Positions 13,317 to 21,111 of a stretch of 27,249 nt of DNA are shown here, in pieces. Made by a program: the position numbers and the translations under genes. The notes under the pieces are model-generated. The model saw nothing but the letters and a program-made list of their open reading frames with translations. It made no database searches and had not been told where the DNA came from. Source of the DNA: Shinella sp. (GTDB taxonomy: Bacteria > Pseudomonadota > Alphaproteobacteria > Rhizobiales > Rhizobiaceae). The stretch covers positions 1 through 27,249 of the forward strand of contig QFQX01000059.1 of the NCBI GenBank assembly GCA_003248775.1, written 5' to 3'. Each line of letters opens with the position of its first letter. The first letter of the stretch is position 1.

Positions 13317-13549
13317 AAACCAGTGAAAGCGCACTGACCCTGAAGCCGATATCTGACGCCGCGCGCGCGATGCTGCGCGACGTTCGCGCGGCTGGAAACA
13401 AGTACACCATTCGCGCCTCGTTTCAGGCTCGCGCTCTGGCGGCTGAACTGAAAAAGGCTGGATACGTCCAGATCGACCAGAGCGGCCATGATCTTCGGCT
13501 GACCGGAATGGGGCAAGCGTACCTTGATCGACTGATGAGGGCGCACTGA
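13313..13549 (+). CDS. Small winged-helix-like protein
   Basis: A 78-residue protein from TTG 13313, chosen because GAGGAG lies about 8 bases upstream and the previous gene's TGA overlaps it. The part AARAMLRDVRAAGNKYTIRA followed by ALAAELKKAGYVQIDQSGHD and LRLTGMGQAYLDRLM has the helix-helix-wing layout of a winged helix with a C-terminal helix. It is probably DNA-binding. The stop overlaps the next ATG (TGATG). No precise family is recognised. Confidence 0.6.
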   Translation: MKTSESALTLKPISDAARAMLRDVRAAGNKYTIRASFQARALAAELKKAGYVQIDQSGHDLRLTGMGQAYLDRLMRAH

Positions 13550-13725
13550 TGGAGTTGTTCGACGCGCTTCCGCCCCAGATCCGCACCGCAATCAATGATG
13601 CCGGTTTCGAGTTCGCGCCACGTTTCGCCGTTCGCCTGCTTGGACGCGGCGTCTCGGTTGAGCGCGCCGCCGAAATTATTCGCGAGACCGACGTGCGCCT
13701 GATGCGCAAAGGCGGTGCGGCATGA
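13549..13725 (+). CDS. Small hypothetical protein (58 residues)
   Basis: ATG 13549 overlaps the preceding stop, and its own TGA overlaps the start of the methyltransferase gene (ATGA), so it is translationally chained. The sequence MELFDALPPQIRTAINDAGF, then APRFAVRLLGRGVSVERAAE, looks like a small helical fold, with GRGVSVERAAEIIRETD resembling a helix-turn-helix half. Function unknown; support is from packing and coding character. Confidence 0.6.
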   Translation: MELFDALPPQIRTAINDAGFEFAPRFAVRLLGRGVSVERAAEIIRETDVRLMRKGGAA

Positions 13726-15146
13726 ATGCGCAGCGTCTCCAGATGCCGGGTGATGTTGGCCTCAACATCGTATCAGTTGCATTGCGCGACGGCGAGTTTC
13801 GGTGCCAGACGACGCAGGAAGTGCGCGCGGCATGTGCAGCGATGGCCCACCGTTATCTGACGCGCGACCGCAAAGACGGCAATCTCTTCCGCCCTGGTGA
13901 TCGCGCCGCGGCTGTCATAGAGCGGGCGCGGACAGAGGGCAGGCTGACGGAAGAAAACCTGAGCCGCGTTGTCGTGACGGGGCCATACCAGCTCCTGCCG
14001 CCGCTCTCGGATGACGACTTCAAGGCGCTCTATGACGATATTGCAGCGCACGGCGTCAAGGTGCCGGTCGAGTATGACGAGGCTGGCGAAATCCTCGACG
14101 GTCACCACCGCGTTGCCATCTGCAAGATGCTCGGGATTACCGACTGGCCACGGTTCGTGCGCAAGCAGTTGTCGGAAGAAGGCAAGCGTTCGTTCGCACG
14201 GTCCCTCAATTTCGCGCGGCGCCATCTCTCGGGTGCGCAACGGCAGGCGATCATTCAGGAGCATTTGAAGGACGCGCCGAGCGCGTCAAACCGCGCCATC
14301 GCCGCACAGCTTGGCGTCGATCATAAAACGGTATCGGCTGCGCGCCGCCGCCTGGTTGATGGTGGGGAAATTCCCCACCAGACAACAATCGTCGGTCGCG
14401 ATGGTGTGGCGCAGCCAGCGGTAAAACCGATCCGCACGATGTTCCTGCCGGAGCCGTCGAATTTCCCGGAGCTAAAGAAGGTCGCTAAAGCCAAGCGTGC
14501 CGAGGATCAGAAGATCCGGCACGCCGTCCGCACCGATCTCGCCGTCCAGATCGCAGCGCGTCAGAACGTTGCGCCCTGGTGGCAGGACGTTGGGCAGGAC
14601 GATGGCAGGGCGTTTCCGATCATCTATACGGATCCGCCGTGGCGCTTTAAAACCTATTCCGAGGTTACCGGCGGCGAGAAGAGCGCCGAAAACCATTATC
14701 CGACGATGTCCCTCGACGACATCTTGTCGCTCGGTTGTCCCGGCGCCCATTGCTCGGCGCTGTTCATGTGGGTGACGGATCTGGCCAACGGCGTGGAAGC
14801 GCTGAAGCGCTGGGGTTACGCCTACAAGAGTTTCTGGGGCTGGAGGAAAGTCTATCCCGGCGAACAGACCGGGACCGGCTATTGGAGCTTCGACAACCTC
14901 GAACTTCTTCTGATCGGCACGCGCGGCGACTTCCCTGCGCCAATTCCCGGAACACAGCCCATAAAGTGCACCGACCATCCTGTCGGACGCCACAGCGAAA
15001 AACCGGTCTGGTTCGCTGAACAGATCGACCGGCTTTATCCGACCATGCCCAAACTCGAAATGTTCCAGCGCCGCGAAAGCCTCGCGGATGGCGACGTGCG
15101 CCTGAATGGAAAGTGGGAGTTCTGGGGAAATCAGGCAGGCACCTAA
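13722..15146 (+). CDS. ParB-domain/MT-A70 adenine methyltransferase
   Basis: A 474-residue fusion. Residues about 85-150 form a ParB/Srx-like domain (YQLLPPLSDDDF, GEILDGHHRVAICKMLG). A helix-turn-helix follows at 186-211 (SNRAIAAQLGVDHKTVSAAR). From about 295 an MT-A70 methyltransferase carries motif IV DPPW at 304-307 (IIYTDPPWRFK), then YPTMSLDDI, ALFMWVTD and the C-terminal HSEKPVWFAEQIDRLYP and EMFQRR blocks. MT-A70 enzymes make N6-methyladenine; in phages they usually modify DNA to escape restriction. It starts within the upstream stop and is followed 13 bases later by a cytosine methyltransferase. Confidence 0.93.
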   Translation: MNAQRLQMPGDVGLNIVSVALRDGEFRCQTTQEVRAACAAMAHRYLTRDRKDGNLFRPGDRAAAVIERARTEGRLTEENLSRVVVTGPYQLLPPLSDDDFKALYDDIAAHGVKVPVEYDEAGEILDGHHRVAICKMLGITDWPRFVRKQLSEEGKRSFARSLNFARRHLSGAQRQAIIQEHLKDAPSASNRAIAAQLGVDHKTVSAARRRLVDGGEIPHQTTIVGRDGVAQPAVKPIRTMFLPEPSNFPELKKVAKAKRAEDQKIRHAVRTDLAVQIAARQNVAPWWQDVGQDDGRAFPIIYTDPPWRFKTYSEVTGGEKSAENHYPTMSLDDILSLGCPGAHCSALFMWVTDLANGVEALKRWGYAYKSFWGWRKVYPGEQTGTGYWSFDNLELLLIGTRGDFPAPIPGTQPIKCTDHPVGRHSEKPVWFAEQIDRLYPTMPKLEMFQRRESLADGDVRLNGKWEFWGNQAGT

Positions 15147-15159
15147 GAAGGGGACACCG

Positions 15160-17403
15160 ATGTACGCTGAAACGCTCCTCAACCACCTCGCGCCCCCGCC
15201 GCAGTTCTCCAGCAAGAAGCGCTGGAACCACGGCCTGCCGCTCATCATCGACAGTTTCGCGGGAGGCGGCGGCGCATCGACCGGAATTGAGCTGGCGTTG
15301 GGTCGCTCCCCGGATCTCGCCATCAACCACAATCCGCAGGCGCTTGCGCTGCATGCAGCAAATCACCCTGACACGCTGCACATCTCGGAAAACATCTACA
15401 AAGTTGATCCGCTCGATTACGTAGCAGGGCAGCACATCGGCCTCGCCTGGTTCTCGCCCGATTGCAAGCATTTCAGCAAAGCCAAGGGAGGCAAGCCGGT
15501 AGAGCGCAATATCCGCGATCTCGCGCATGTCATTCCGTTCTGGGTTGAGCGTGTCCAGAAAAGCGGCGGCAAGATCGACGTCATCATCATGGAGAACGTC
15601 GAGGAATTTGCGACGTGGGGACCACTTGTCCAGACCGACAGGGGATTGATGCCGGATCCGGATCGGAAGGGCGAAACCTTCCAGCAATGGTGCAGGAAAC
15701 TTCGTCGCCTCGGCGGCAAGCTGGAGAAGCGGGAATTGCGCGCCTGCGATTATGGCGCACCGACGATCCGCAGACGACTTTTTGTCATCATTCGTTTCGA
15801 TGGTCAAAAGATCGTCTGGCCAGAACCGACACACGGCGCGCCTGATGATGCCGACGTGATCGCCGGTCGCAAGCTACCGTGGCGCACCGCGGCGGAATGT
15901 ATCGAATGGTCGATCCCATGCCCGTCGATCTTCGATAGCTCGGCCGATATCGCCGAGAAGCACGGACTGAAAGCGATCAGGCCTCTGGCGGACAATACCA
16001 TGGCCCGAGTCGCGCGCGGCATGAAACGTTATGTTCTCGATGCCGAAAGGCCTTTCATCGTCAACCTGACGCATGGCGCGCGCTGCGAAGATATTTATGA
16101 GCCTGCCAAGACGGTGACCGGAGCGAACCGTGGTGAGAAGGCGATAGTTTCGCCCTCTCTGATTTCGGTTGCTCATGGTGACAGTGGCGGACGGCGGGAA
16201 TATCCGCTCGACGAACCCCACGGCGTCGTCACTGCTGGCGGTATCAGTCACGGTCTCATTGCGCCGTCCGTCATCCGCTTCAACACTGGCGCAACCGGCA
16301 GCGACATGCGCGAACCAGCGCCCACGGTAACGGCGAATAGCTATATCAAAAAGCCGGGCGGCGCTGCGCCGATTGGCATGATCGCTCCGCACCTGATGAC
16401 GATGCGCAACGCTGGCAAGCCGTTTAACGGCGCTGATGAGCCTACACACACCATCACCGCCGGCGGCGCTGGCCTGTCCTTGGTCGCGCCGGTTCTCACT
16501 GCCGCGCAACACGGCGGGTCGAATCGGTCCGTTGATGATCCTCATCACACGATCACGGCCAGCAAGAAGGATCAGAACAGCGTCATCGTGCCGACTCTGA
16601 TTCAGACCGGATACGGCGAGCGCGACGGGCAGTCGCCGCGATGCCTCGATATCGACAAGCCCTTGGGAACCGTTGTCGCCGGTGGCGTCAAGCACGCTAC
16701 TGCCGTTGCATTCGTCGCGCAGCACAACAATGACAGCCGCCGCGAAGGCGGGGTTAATCCGGGCAGGCCTGCTGATGCACCGATTTCTACCTTAACGCAG
16801 ACCGGTTCGCATCAGTCGATCGTGACGCCCTATCTTTCACATCTCTACACGTCGAATACTGCTGGCGGCCAAGGCGACGCATCAAAGCCCTTGAAAACTG
16901 TCACTGCTGGCGGCCTGCATCATGCGGCGGTCGCTCCGTATCTTCAGGCCTATTACGGCACGGGTGATGGCGGAGAAGAAAACCAACCCGCACGTACCAT
17001 CACGACGAAAGACCGGCACGGCCATGTCGAGGCAGCGCTTGAAGTGCCGCCATTCACGGAAGCGCAGGCCGCCCGCGCCCGCGAGGTCGCGGCTTTCATG
17101 CGGTCGCGCGGGTTTTGGGACGAGCGCGAGTTCGTGACCCTCGAAATCGGCGGCAACACTTTCGTCATCGTCGATATCGGCATGCGGATGCTTACGCCTC
17201 GTGAGCTGTTCAATGCGCAGGGTTTCCCCGGCGGCTATCAGATCGACGGGGTATGGGTGTCTGAGAACGGCAAGGAGACCTGGATTGCATTTCCGAAGTC
17301 TGTTCAGGTGTCCTGCGTCGGAAACAGCGTAAGCCCACCTGTCGCGGAAGCTCTTGTCGGCGCCAATTGCAGTCATCTCATCGCCGCCCAGGTGGCCGCA
17401 TGA
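15160..17403 (+). CDS. C5-cytosine DNA methyltransferase with nine-repeat central region
   Basis: A 747-residue protein from ATG 15160 (AAGGGG upstream). Motif I is DSFAGGGGAS at 31-40, the catalytic cysteine C102 lies in FSPDCKHFS (motif IV, usual form PCQ), motif VI is MENVEEF at 144-150 and motif VIII is PTIRRRLFVI at 201-210. C-terminal motifs are MLTPRELFNAQGFP (IX) and SCVGNSVSPPVAEAL (X). Between motifs VIII and IX, where the target recognition region sits, lies a block of about 330 residues built of repeats. It would make 5-methylcytosine, probably protecting phage DNA. It couples to the next gene by ATGA. Confidence 0.94.
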   Translation: MYAETLLNHLAPPPQFSSKKRWNHGLPLIIDSFAGGGGASTGIELALGRSPDLAINHNPQALALHAANHPDTLHISENIYKVDPLDYVAGQHIGLAWFSPDCKHFSKAKGGKPVERNIRDLAHVIPFWVERVQKSGGKIDVIIMENVEEFATWGPLVQTDRGLMPDPDRKGETFQQWCRKLRRLGGKLEKRELRACDYGAPTIRRRLFVIIRFDGQKIVWPEPTHGAPDDADVIAGRKLPWRTAAECIEWSIPCPSIFDSSADIAEKHGLKAIRPLADNTMARVARGMKRYVLDAERPFIVNLTHGARCEDIYEPAKTVTGANRGEKAIVSPSLISVAHGDSGGRREYPLDEPHGVVTAGGISHGLIAPSVIRFNTGATGSDMREPAPTVTANSYIKKPGGAAPIGMIAPHLMTMRNAGKPFNGADEPTHTITAGGAGLSLVAPVLTAAQHGGSNRSVDDPHHTITASKKDQNSVIVPTLIQTGYGERDGQSPRCLDIDKPLGTVVAGGVKHATAVAFVAQHNNDSRREGGVNPGRPADAPISTLTQTGSHQSIVTPYLSHLYTSNTAGGQGDASKPLKTVTAGGLHHAAVAPYLQAYYGTGDGGEENQPARTITTKDRHGHVEAALEVPPFTEAQAARAREVAAFMRSRGFWDEREFVTLEIGGNTFVIVDIGMRMLTPRELFNAQGFPGGYQIDGVWVSENGKETWIAFPKSVQVSCVGNSVSPPVAEALVGANCSHLIAAQVAA
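16051..17043 (+). repeat. Nine-fold coding repeat in the cytosine methyltransferase recognition region
   Basis: About nine repeats of 32-41 residues share the form H/G-rich start, then P-x-x-TVTAGG or TITA, then a short variable stretch and a V/I-A-P-x-L end. Clear examples include EPAKTVTGANRG, EPHGVVTAGG, EPAPTVTANS, EPTHTITAGG, DPHHTITASK, KPLGTVVAGG, APISTLTQTG, KPLKTVTAGG and QPARTITTKD. Copies differ most before the TVTAGG core. Confidence 0.85.
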
Positions 17404-17963
17404 CGATGCGCGAGCAGGAAATACGCGACCGCGAAAAAGCCCGTGTCGCGCGGCTGGAAGATATCGTCGGACGCTGCAAGGGGGACAAGTGGCGTTTCGA
17501 CGCGGATGGCGACCAGACGCATATCATCGCGCGACGGTCGACGGGTGAAAGTGTCATCCTTGGCACGCTGTACGCGGACGCCTTGCCAGATGAAGTGGAA
17601 CTTTTGACCGGGGCATTGGAGAACACCGCCCTTTTCCTGAGGCTGCGGCAACGCGCAATTCTTGCATTCAGGAGCGGCCAGAGTGCCCCGCCCGATCAGC
17701 AGCCGGCAACGCGCCTGCGTGATGGCGATTTCGCCGCGAACGCCGCCATCCTCTGCACGGATCCGTGGTTTCACCGCTTTCTTGAGCGGCGGCAGCACCC
17801 CGCAGAGGCGCGGGCCATCCACAACAAGGAACATGCCGACACGGTGCTGAAAAGCCTGATCGGCATCACCAGCAAGACACAACTCAATCGTGAAGAACGG
17901 GCGCAGGCGGCGTTTATCGACCTGCGCACGGACTTCGAACTATGGAAAGGGGGACGGACATGA
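17400..17963 (+). CDS. Hypothetical phage protein
   Basis: A 187-residue protein whose ATG overlaps the methyltransferase stop (ATGA). A helical, charged start (MTMREQEIRDREKARVARLE) leads to a short beta segment (THIIARRSTGESVILG) and a longer helical part, with FHRFLERRQHPAEARAIHN and LNREERAQAAFIDLRTDFE. The stop overlaps the next start. No family is recognised. It lies between the methyltransferase and replication genes, and the sequence does not indicate which module it serves. Confidence 0.7.
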   Translation: MTMREQEIRDREKARVARLEDIVGRCKGDKWRFDADGDQTHIIARRSTGESVILGTLYADALPDEVELLTGALENTALFLRLRQRAILAFRSGQSAPPDQQPATRLRDGDFAANAAILCTDPWFHRFLERRQHPAEARAIHNKEHADTVLKSLIGITSKTQLNREERAQAAFIDLRTDFELWKGGRT

Positions 17964-18253
17964 CGGGGATGTCGCCGGTTATCGAACAGCTTCAGGATTG
18001 CAGGACGGATGCGGAGCGGGCACGGTGGCTGCTCAACATCCCGACATTCATCTTCTATCGCGAGCAGACCGCCATTTACCGCGTTCTGCGCCAGGCTGGT
18101 TTCGTTCGCGGTACGCAGTTCGTTGATCTTGAGATCTCGGCGCTAGTAACTGTGCGCGACCGCTTCGGGCGACTGCCGACCGACGTTCAGGACATGCTGA
18201 ACGGCGCCAGGACCTTCATGGAGACGCTGGCGAGGAAAGGCGGTGTGAAATGA
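17960..18253 (+). CDS. Hypothetical phage protein
   Basis: A 97-residue protein from ATG 17960, overlapping the previous stop by four bases. It is helical, with CRTDAERARWLLNIPTFIFY and REQTAIYRVLRQAGFVRGTQ followed by a VTVRDRFGRLPTDVQDML segment. No known domain. The stop overlaps the ATG of the replication-type gene (ATGA at 18250), so its product amount is linked to that gene; a role in replication is possible from position only. Confidence 0.7.
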   Translation: MTGMSPVIEQLQDCRTDAERARWLLNIPTFIFYREQTAIYRVLRQAGFVRGTQFVDLEISALVTVRDRFGRLPTDVQDMLNGARTFMETLARKGGVK

Positions 18254-19488
18254 GCAACGCCCGGTTCTCAATCATACCAGCATGGATCGTTACAGATCCG
18301 CGCCTTAAGGGCATCGACCTGAAGGTGTTATGTCTTTTGGGCAGCTTCACCAACGCAGAAGGCTGGTGCCGCCGCAGCCAGGTGAAGATGGCAGATGAGC
18401 TCAACTGTGGCCGTTCCACGGTACAGGGCTCTCTCAATCGGCTTTATGAAATTGGCGTGGTGGAGAAACGTATAGTGGAAAGCCGCGATGGTCGCGACTC
18501 TGCGCATTACTATCGCGTCATCCATGACAGAGACGTTTCGAGCGATGCGATCGCTGCATGGCAAGCCGCTGCGATCGAGGAAAATGATCCTAACTCAGAC
18601 GCCAATGCAGACGCACCCCCTGCCACTATATCGGCAGGGGGTGCCGCCTCTGGGATGGCACCCCCTGCCATCTCTGGACCGGCACCTATTAACGATACAT
18701 CTCTAACGAACAATCTCAACGATCGAGAGAGAGCGCCTGCGCGCGGCAGTATGGGGGATGAGGAAGAAAATCCGAAAGCCGTGGAAGCTGCGTTCAAGCG
18801 GTTCTTCATCGGTTGGAAAACGGCGATCAGCGACAGCGAGCCGGAAGCTCGGAAGGAATGGCTGTCGCTTTCGCCTGATGAGCGTGGGTTGGCGCTGGAG
18901 CATTCGGAGGCGTATCAGGCTGCAGCGCTGTCGATCGGCCGGAAACACCTTTGCTCGGCGGCAAAGTACCTGAAGGAACAACGCTGGACGAAGCTCTCCC
19001 AGCCTAAGCCGGTATCGCCTCAGGCCGAAAGCTCGGAAACCTTCACCGTGTTCTCGCGAGCTGGGCGCGCCATGCTGATGTCAAAGCTGCTCCAGCCTAT
19101 TCGGGCTTTGTCGCTCACTCCGCTTGAACAGAATATCGTCGATCAGAAGCCCGAAAAAAGCGACTTAATCTGGCGTGACAAGAAGGAAAAGCAGGGTTGG
19201 CCGGAAGCCGTGCAGCTCATAGAGCGCAGGCGCTTCACTGTGATGAACAGGATCATCGAGATCAGCAAGGATTTCGAGAAGGTCGCTGTTGGCGGTGAGG
19301 TTTGGGAAGCATGGAAACGCGCTTATGCGGAGCGCTGCTGGCCATGGCCTGTTGCTCCTGAGGTGTTGGAGTTTGCCCAGTTCCCACCACTGCCCGCCGA
19401 TGTTGCCGACCTCGACGAGGCCGTGTTCGTCGCAATCGAAAACTTCAAATTCAGACTGAACGAGGGACGGAACGATGATGCAGCATAA
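18250..19488 (+). CDS. Helix-turn-helix replication-initiator-like protein
   Basis: A 412-residue protein. The N-terminal domain (FSIIPAWIVTDPRLKGIDLK, LLGSFTNAEGWCRRSQVKMA, LNCGRSTVQGSLNRLYEIGV) is a winged helix of the kind found in phage and plasmid initiators (HTH_36 type). A low-complexity linker (about residues 120-180) is followed by a C-terminal helical domain with SAAKYLKEQRWTKLSQP. The linker DNA contains three copies of a 12-bp repeat and then an AT-rich stretch, the lambda O arrangement of an origin inside the initiator gene. No helicase or loader gene is seen, so host helicase recruitment is inferred. Confidence 0.75.
   Translation: MSNARFSIIPAWIVTDPRLKGIDLKVLCLLGSFTNAEGWCRRSQVKMADELNCGRSTVQGSLNRLYEIGVVEKRIVESRDGRDSAHYYRVIHDRDVSSDAIAAWQAAAIEENDPNSDANADAPPATISAGGAASGMAPPAISGPAPINDTSLTNNLNDRERAPARGSMGDEEENPKAVEAAFKRFFIGWKTAISDSEPEARKEWLSLSPDERGLALEHSEAYQAAALSIGRKHLCSAAKYLKEQRWTKLSQPKPVSPQAESSETFTVFSRAGRAMLMSKLLQPIRALSLTPLEQNIVDQKPEKSDLIWRDKKEKQGWPEAVQLIERRRFTVMNRIIEISKDFEKVAVGGEVWEAWKRAYAERCWPWPVAPEVLEFAQFPPLPADVADLDEAVFVAIENFKFRLNEGRNDDAA
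18613..18720. other. Candidate replication origin within the initiator-like gene
   Basis: GCACCCCCTGCC occurs at 18613-18624 and 18658-18669, and its exact inverted copy GGCAGGGGGTGC at 18633-18644. The two direct copies are 45 bp apart. An AT-richer stretch (18684-18720, including CTATTAACGATACATC and TAACGAACAATCTC) follows. Repeats of this precision are not required by the linker's amino acids. Confidence 0.55.
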
Positions 19489-20125
19489 GTTTGAAGGCAT
19501 TTCCGGCGTGTCCCTCAAAGGGCTTATGAAGCTGGACAAGATCGCTCAGGAGGCCGCAAGGGTCGCTCATGAGCGCGAATCAGCATCAAAACAGAGGGCG
19601 CGAACCGTGTCTGATTCTGCTTGGGTTATAGCGCGTGTCGAGTATGGGCGGGAAAAGGCTGTTGAAAATGCCATGATCGAGGCCGGTATCGAAGCTTGCG
19701 TGATCATGCGCATGGGGCCGGAACGAAAGCGCCACGGAAGGCGACTGCCGCCGTCACGCCTACCAGTGTTCAACGGAATACTGTTCGTCTTTTGTGTTCC
19801 CGACAACCATGCCCTGCGCGGCATTCTCTCATTCGATGGCGTGAAAAACATCGTCATGGGCGGGGAAAGGCCGGTCAAGGTGAGCGTCGAAACGATCAAT
19901 GAGTTCAAGGAATTGGCCGCAGATGGTGCGTATGACTATGCGCGCCGATCTGGTGCGATCAAGAAGGGCGACAAGGTCAGGATCGTCAGTGGCCCATTCA
20001 CTGGTTTTGAAGTATCGGTCGATGCTTTCGGGGAGGGCGGGCACGGCGACGCTGTCGTCACTATCGTCATCTTCGGAAAGCCGACCGTGTTCAACATGCC
20101 GCTTGCAATGCTTGAGAAAGTGTGA
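19475..20125 (+). CDS. NusG-like transcription factor, phage-encoded
   Basis: A 216-residue protein. After an N-terminal helix, residues about 48-146 resemble the NusG N-terminal (NGN) domain: SAWVIARVEYGREKAVENAM, PSRLPVFNGILFVFC, and SFDGVKNIVMGGERPVKVS. Residues 162-190 form a KOW motif (IKKGDKVRIVSGPFTGFEVS). NusG-family proteins bind RNA polymerase and change pausing or termination; specialised paralogs (RfaH, LoaP, UpxY) act on single operons. Its length and place, last in the early rightward operon and just before a terminator and the terminase genes, suggest a late antiterminator. Overlap with the upstream gene is 14 bases. Confidence 0.85.
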   Translation: MMQHKFEGISGVSLKGLMKLDKIAQEAARVAHERESASKQRARTVSDSAWVIARVEYGREKAVENAMIEAGIEACVIMRMGPERKRHGRRLPPSRLPVFNGILFVFCVPDNHALRGILSFDGVKNIVMGGERPVKVSVETINEFKELAADGAYDYARRSGAIKKGDKVRIVSGPFTGFEVSVDAFGEGGHGDAVVTIVIFGKPTVFNMPLAMLEKV

Positions 20126-20132
20126 GTACAAA
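20103..20132 (+). promoter_or_regulatory. Possible late-leader promoter
   Basis: TTGCAA (20103-20108), 18 bases, TACAAA (20127-20132) could place a rightward start near 20140, at the end of the NusG-like gene. It would make a short leader RNA running into the terminator at 20257, as PR' does before tR' in lambda. Box quality is only moderate. Confidence 0.3.
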
Positions 20133-20256
20133 TCTCCCACGGTCGATGCGGTTCTTAGTGGCGATTACGTTTCACGCCCGCACCCAGTCCTGACAGTCTC
20201 CAAACCGAGACACCGACTCAGGGCCAGTGCTACAGCTATGCGACGATGAATGACGG

Positions 20257-20279
20257 GGCGGCCAGACGGTCGCCTTTTT
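20257..20279 (+). terminator. Rho-independent terminator before the late genes
   Basis: GGCGGCC-AGAC-GGTCGCC, a 7-bp stem with one G-U pair and a 4-base loop, is followed directly by TTTTT. It reads in the direction of the operon, between the NusG-like gene and the terminase genes, so unmodified transcription should stop here. Confidence 0.75.
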
Positions 20280-20447
20280 GCATTGTGGGTATGGGCAGAT
20301 GATCGGCGGCTCTCGGGTATCGCCGACCAATCGCGGCCCGATGCTTCCCAGTCGACCCCCACCCCCTTGCGGGTCCTCCTCCGATCCCCTCCCCATGCGG
20401 GCCGGGACGACCCCGAAAGTTCGCTAGTTACGGCGCGCAAAAAACTG

Positions 20448-20485
20448 ACCTGACTCACCTGACTCGAAAGCTGACGACCTGACTC
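20448..20485. repeat. Three ACCTGACTC direct repeats upstream of terminase
   Basis: Perfect copies occur at 20448-20456, 20457-20465 and 20477-20485, the last ending 3 bases before the terminase small-subunit ATG. CTGAC also recurs at 20471. There is no Shine-Dalgarno sequence in the same window. They may be binding sites for terminase or a translational operator. Confidence 0.6.
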
Positions 20486-20487
20486 CA

Positions 20488-21111
20488 ATGGCAACAGATG
20501 CACAGCATAGCCTACCGGTTGACGGCGGCCTCTGGATTACCGTGGCAGAACTCGCCCGCCGGAAGGGGGTGAGTAAGCAGACGGCTGCCGAGAAGGTGAA
20601 CCGGCTGGAGAATGAGGGAAGGATTTCGACCCGCAAAGAGGGACGGTCCCGGCTTGTCGAACTGGCTGCTTATGATCGTGCCGTTGGTACGTTCGGGGAT
20701 GCTGCGAAGGAGATCGGCGCGCAGACGAAGCGCGATGATGCTTCCGGTGAGAACTCCGCATTGCGAGATGCCCAAACGGACAGGGCCAAGTACGAGGCTC
20801 GCCTGAAGGCACTCGATTTCGCGGAGCGCAGTGGCCTGGTTATCCCGCTCAAAGGTGAGCACGGCATTGAGGGTGCACTGATCAAGATTTGCGACCAGGT
20901 GCTTCGCGATCTCGGCACGCCCATGCAGTGGGTTGATGATCTGATGGAAGCAAGTCGCAAGGGCGAACCGCACTTCCGTCGTGTGATGCGGGGGAAAGTC
21001 GCGGATCTTCGGAAACTGGTCGCTGAACATTTATTGGCTCTTTCGGGCGAGGCGGCGAAGGCCGAAGCGGACGGCATCAATATCAACATCCATTTCGACG
21101 GCGACGAGTAA
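20488..21111 (+). CDS. Terminase small subunit (Nu1-like)
   Basis: A 207-residue protein. The N-terminal winged helix-turn-helix (LWITVAELARRKGVSKQTAA, then VNRLENEGRIST) resembles the lambda Nu1 DNA-binding domain. A helical middle carries YEARLKALDFAERSGLVIP and a C-terminal helix with LRKLVAEHLLALSGEAAKA would contact the large subunit. It would recognise the packaging site on phage DNA. The start follows ACCTGACTC repeats instead of a normal ribosome site, and TAATG couples it to the large subunit. Confidence 0.82.
   Translation: MATDAQHSLPVDGGLWITVAELARRKGVSKQTAAEKVNRLENEGRISTRKEGRSRLVELAAYDRAVGTFGDAAKEIGAQTKRDDASGENSALRDAQTDRAKYEARLKALDFAERSGLVIPLKGEHGIEGALIKICDQVLRDLGTPMQWVDDLMEASRKGEPHFRRVMRGKVADLRKLVAEHLLALSGEAAKAEADGININIHFDGDE

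Larger units (their letters stand above)
20126..20487. other. Non-coding region between NusG-like gene and terminase genes
   Basis: This 362-base stretch has no credible gene on either strand. It contains, in order: the tail of a possible promoter, a rho-independent terminator (20257-20279), a second hairpin TCGGCG/CGCCGA (20303-20308 with 20321-20326), a pyrimidine-rich tract (about 20350-20400) and a cluster of ACCTGACTC repeats just before the terminase small-subunit start. This is the expected place for a late leader and for the packaging (cos) site. Confidence 0.6.

Noticed and set aside
14764..15834. Open frame of 356 codons on the minus strand across the two methyltransferases
   Set aside because: Antisense to two clear enzyme genes; composition is atypical and no motifs are present.
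16051..17043. Nine-fold repeat as assembly artefact
   Set aside because: The copies are diverged at DNA level and the reading frame continues into correct methyltransferase motifs IX and X.
20165..20503. Minus-strand frames with ICPYPQCKK, resembling a zinc motif
   Set aside because: Not supported by a start site or continuous coding character; the region is the late leader and packaging-type non-coding DNA.
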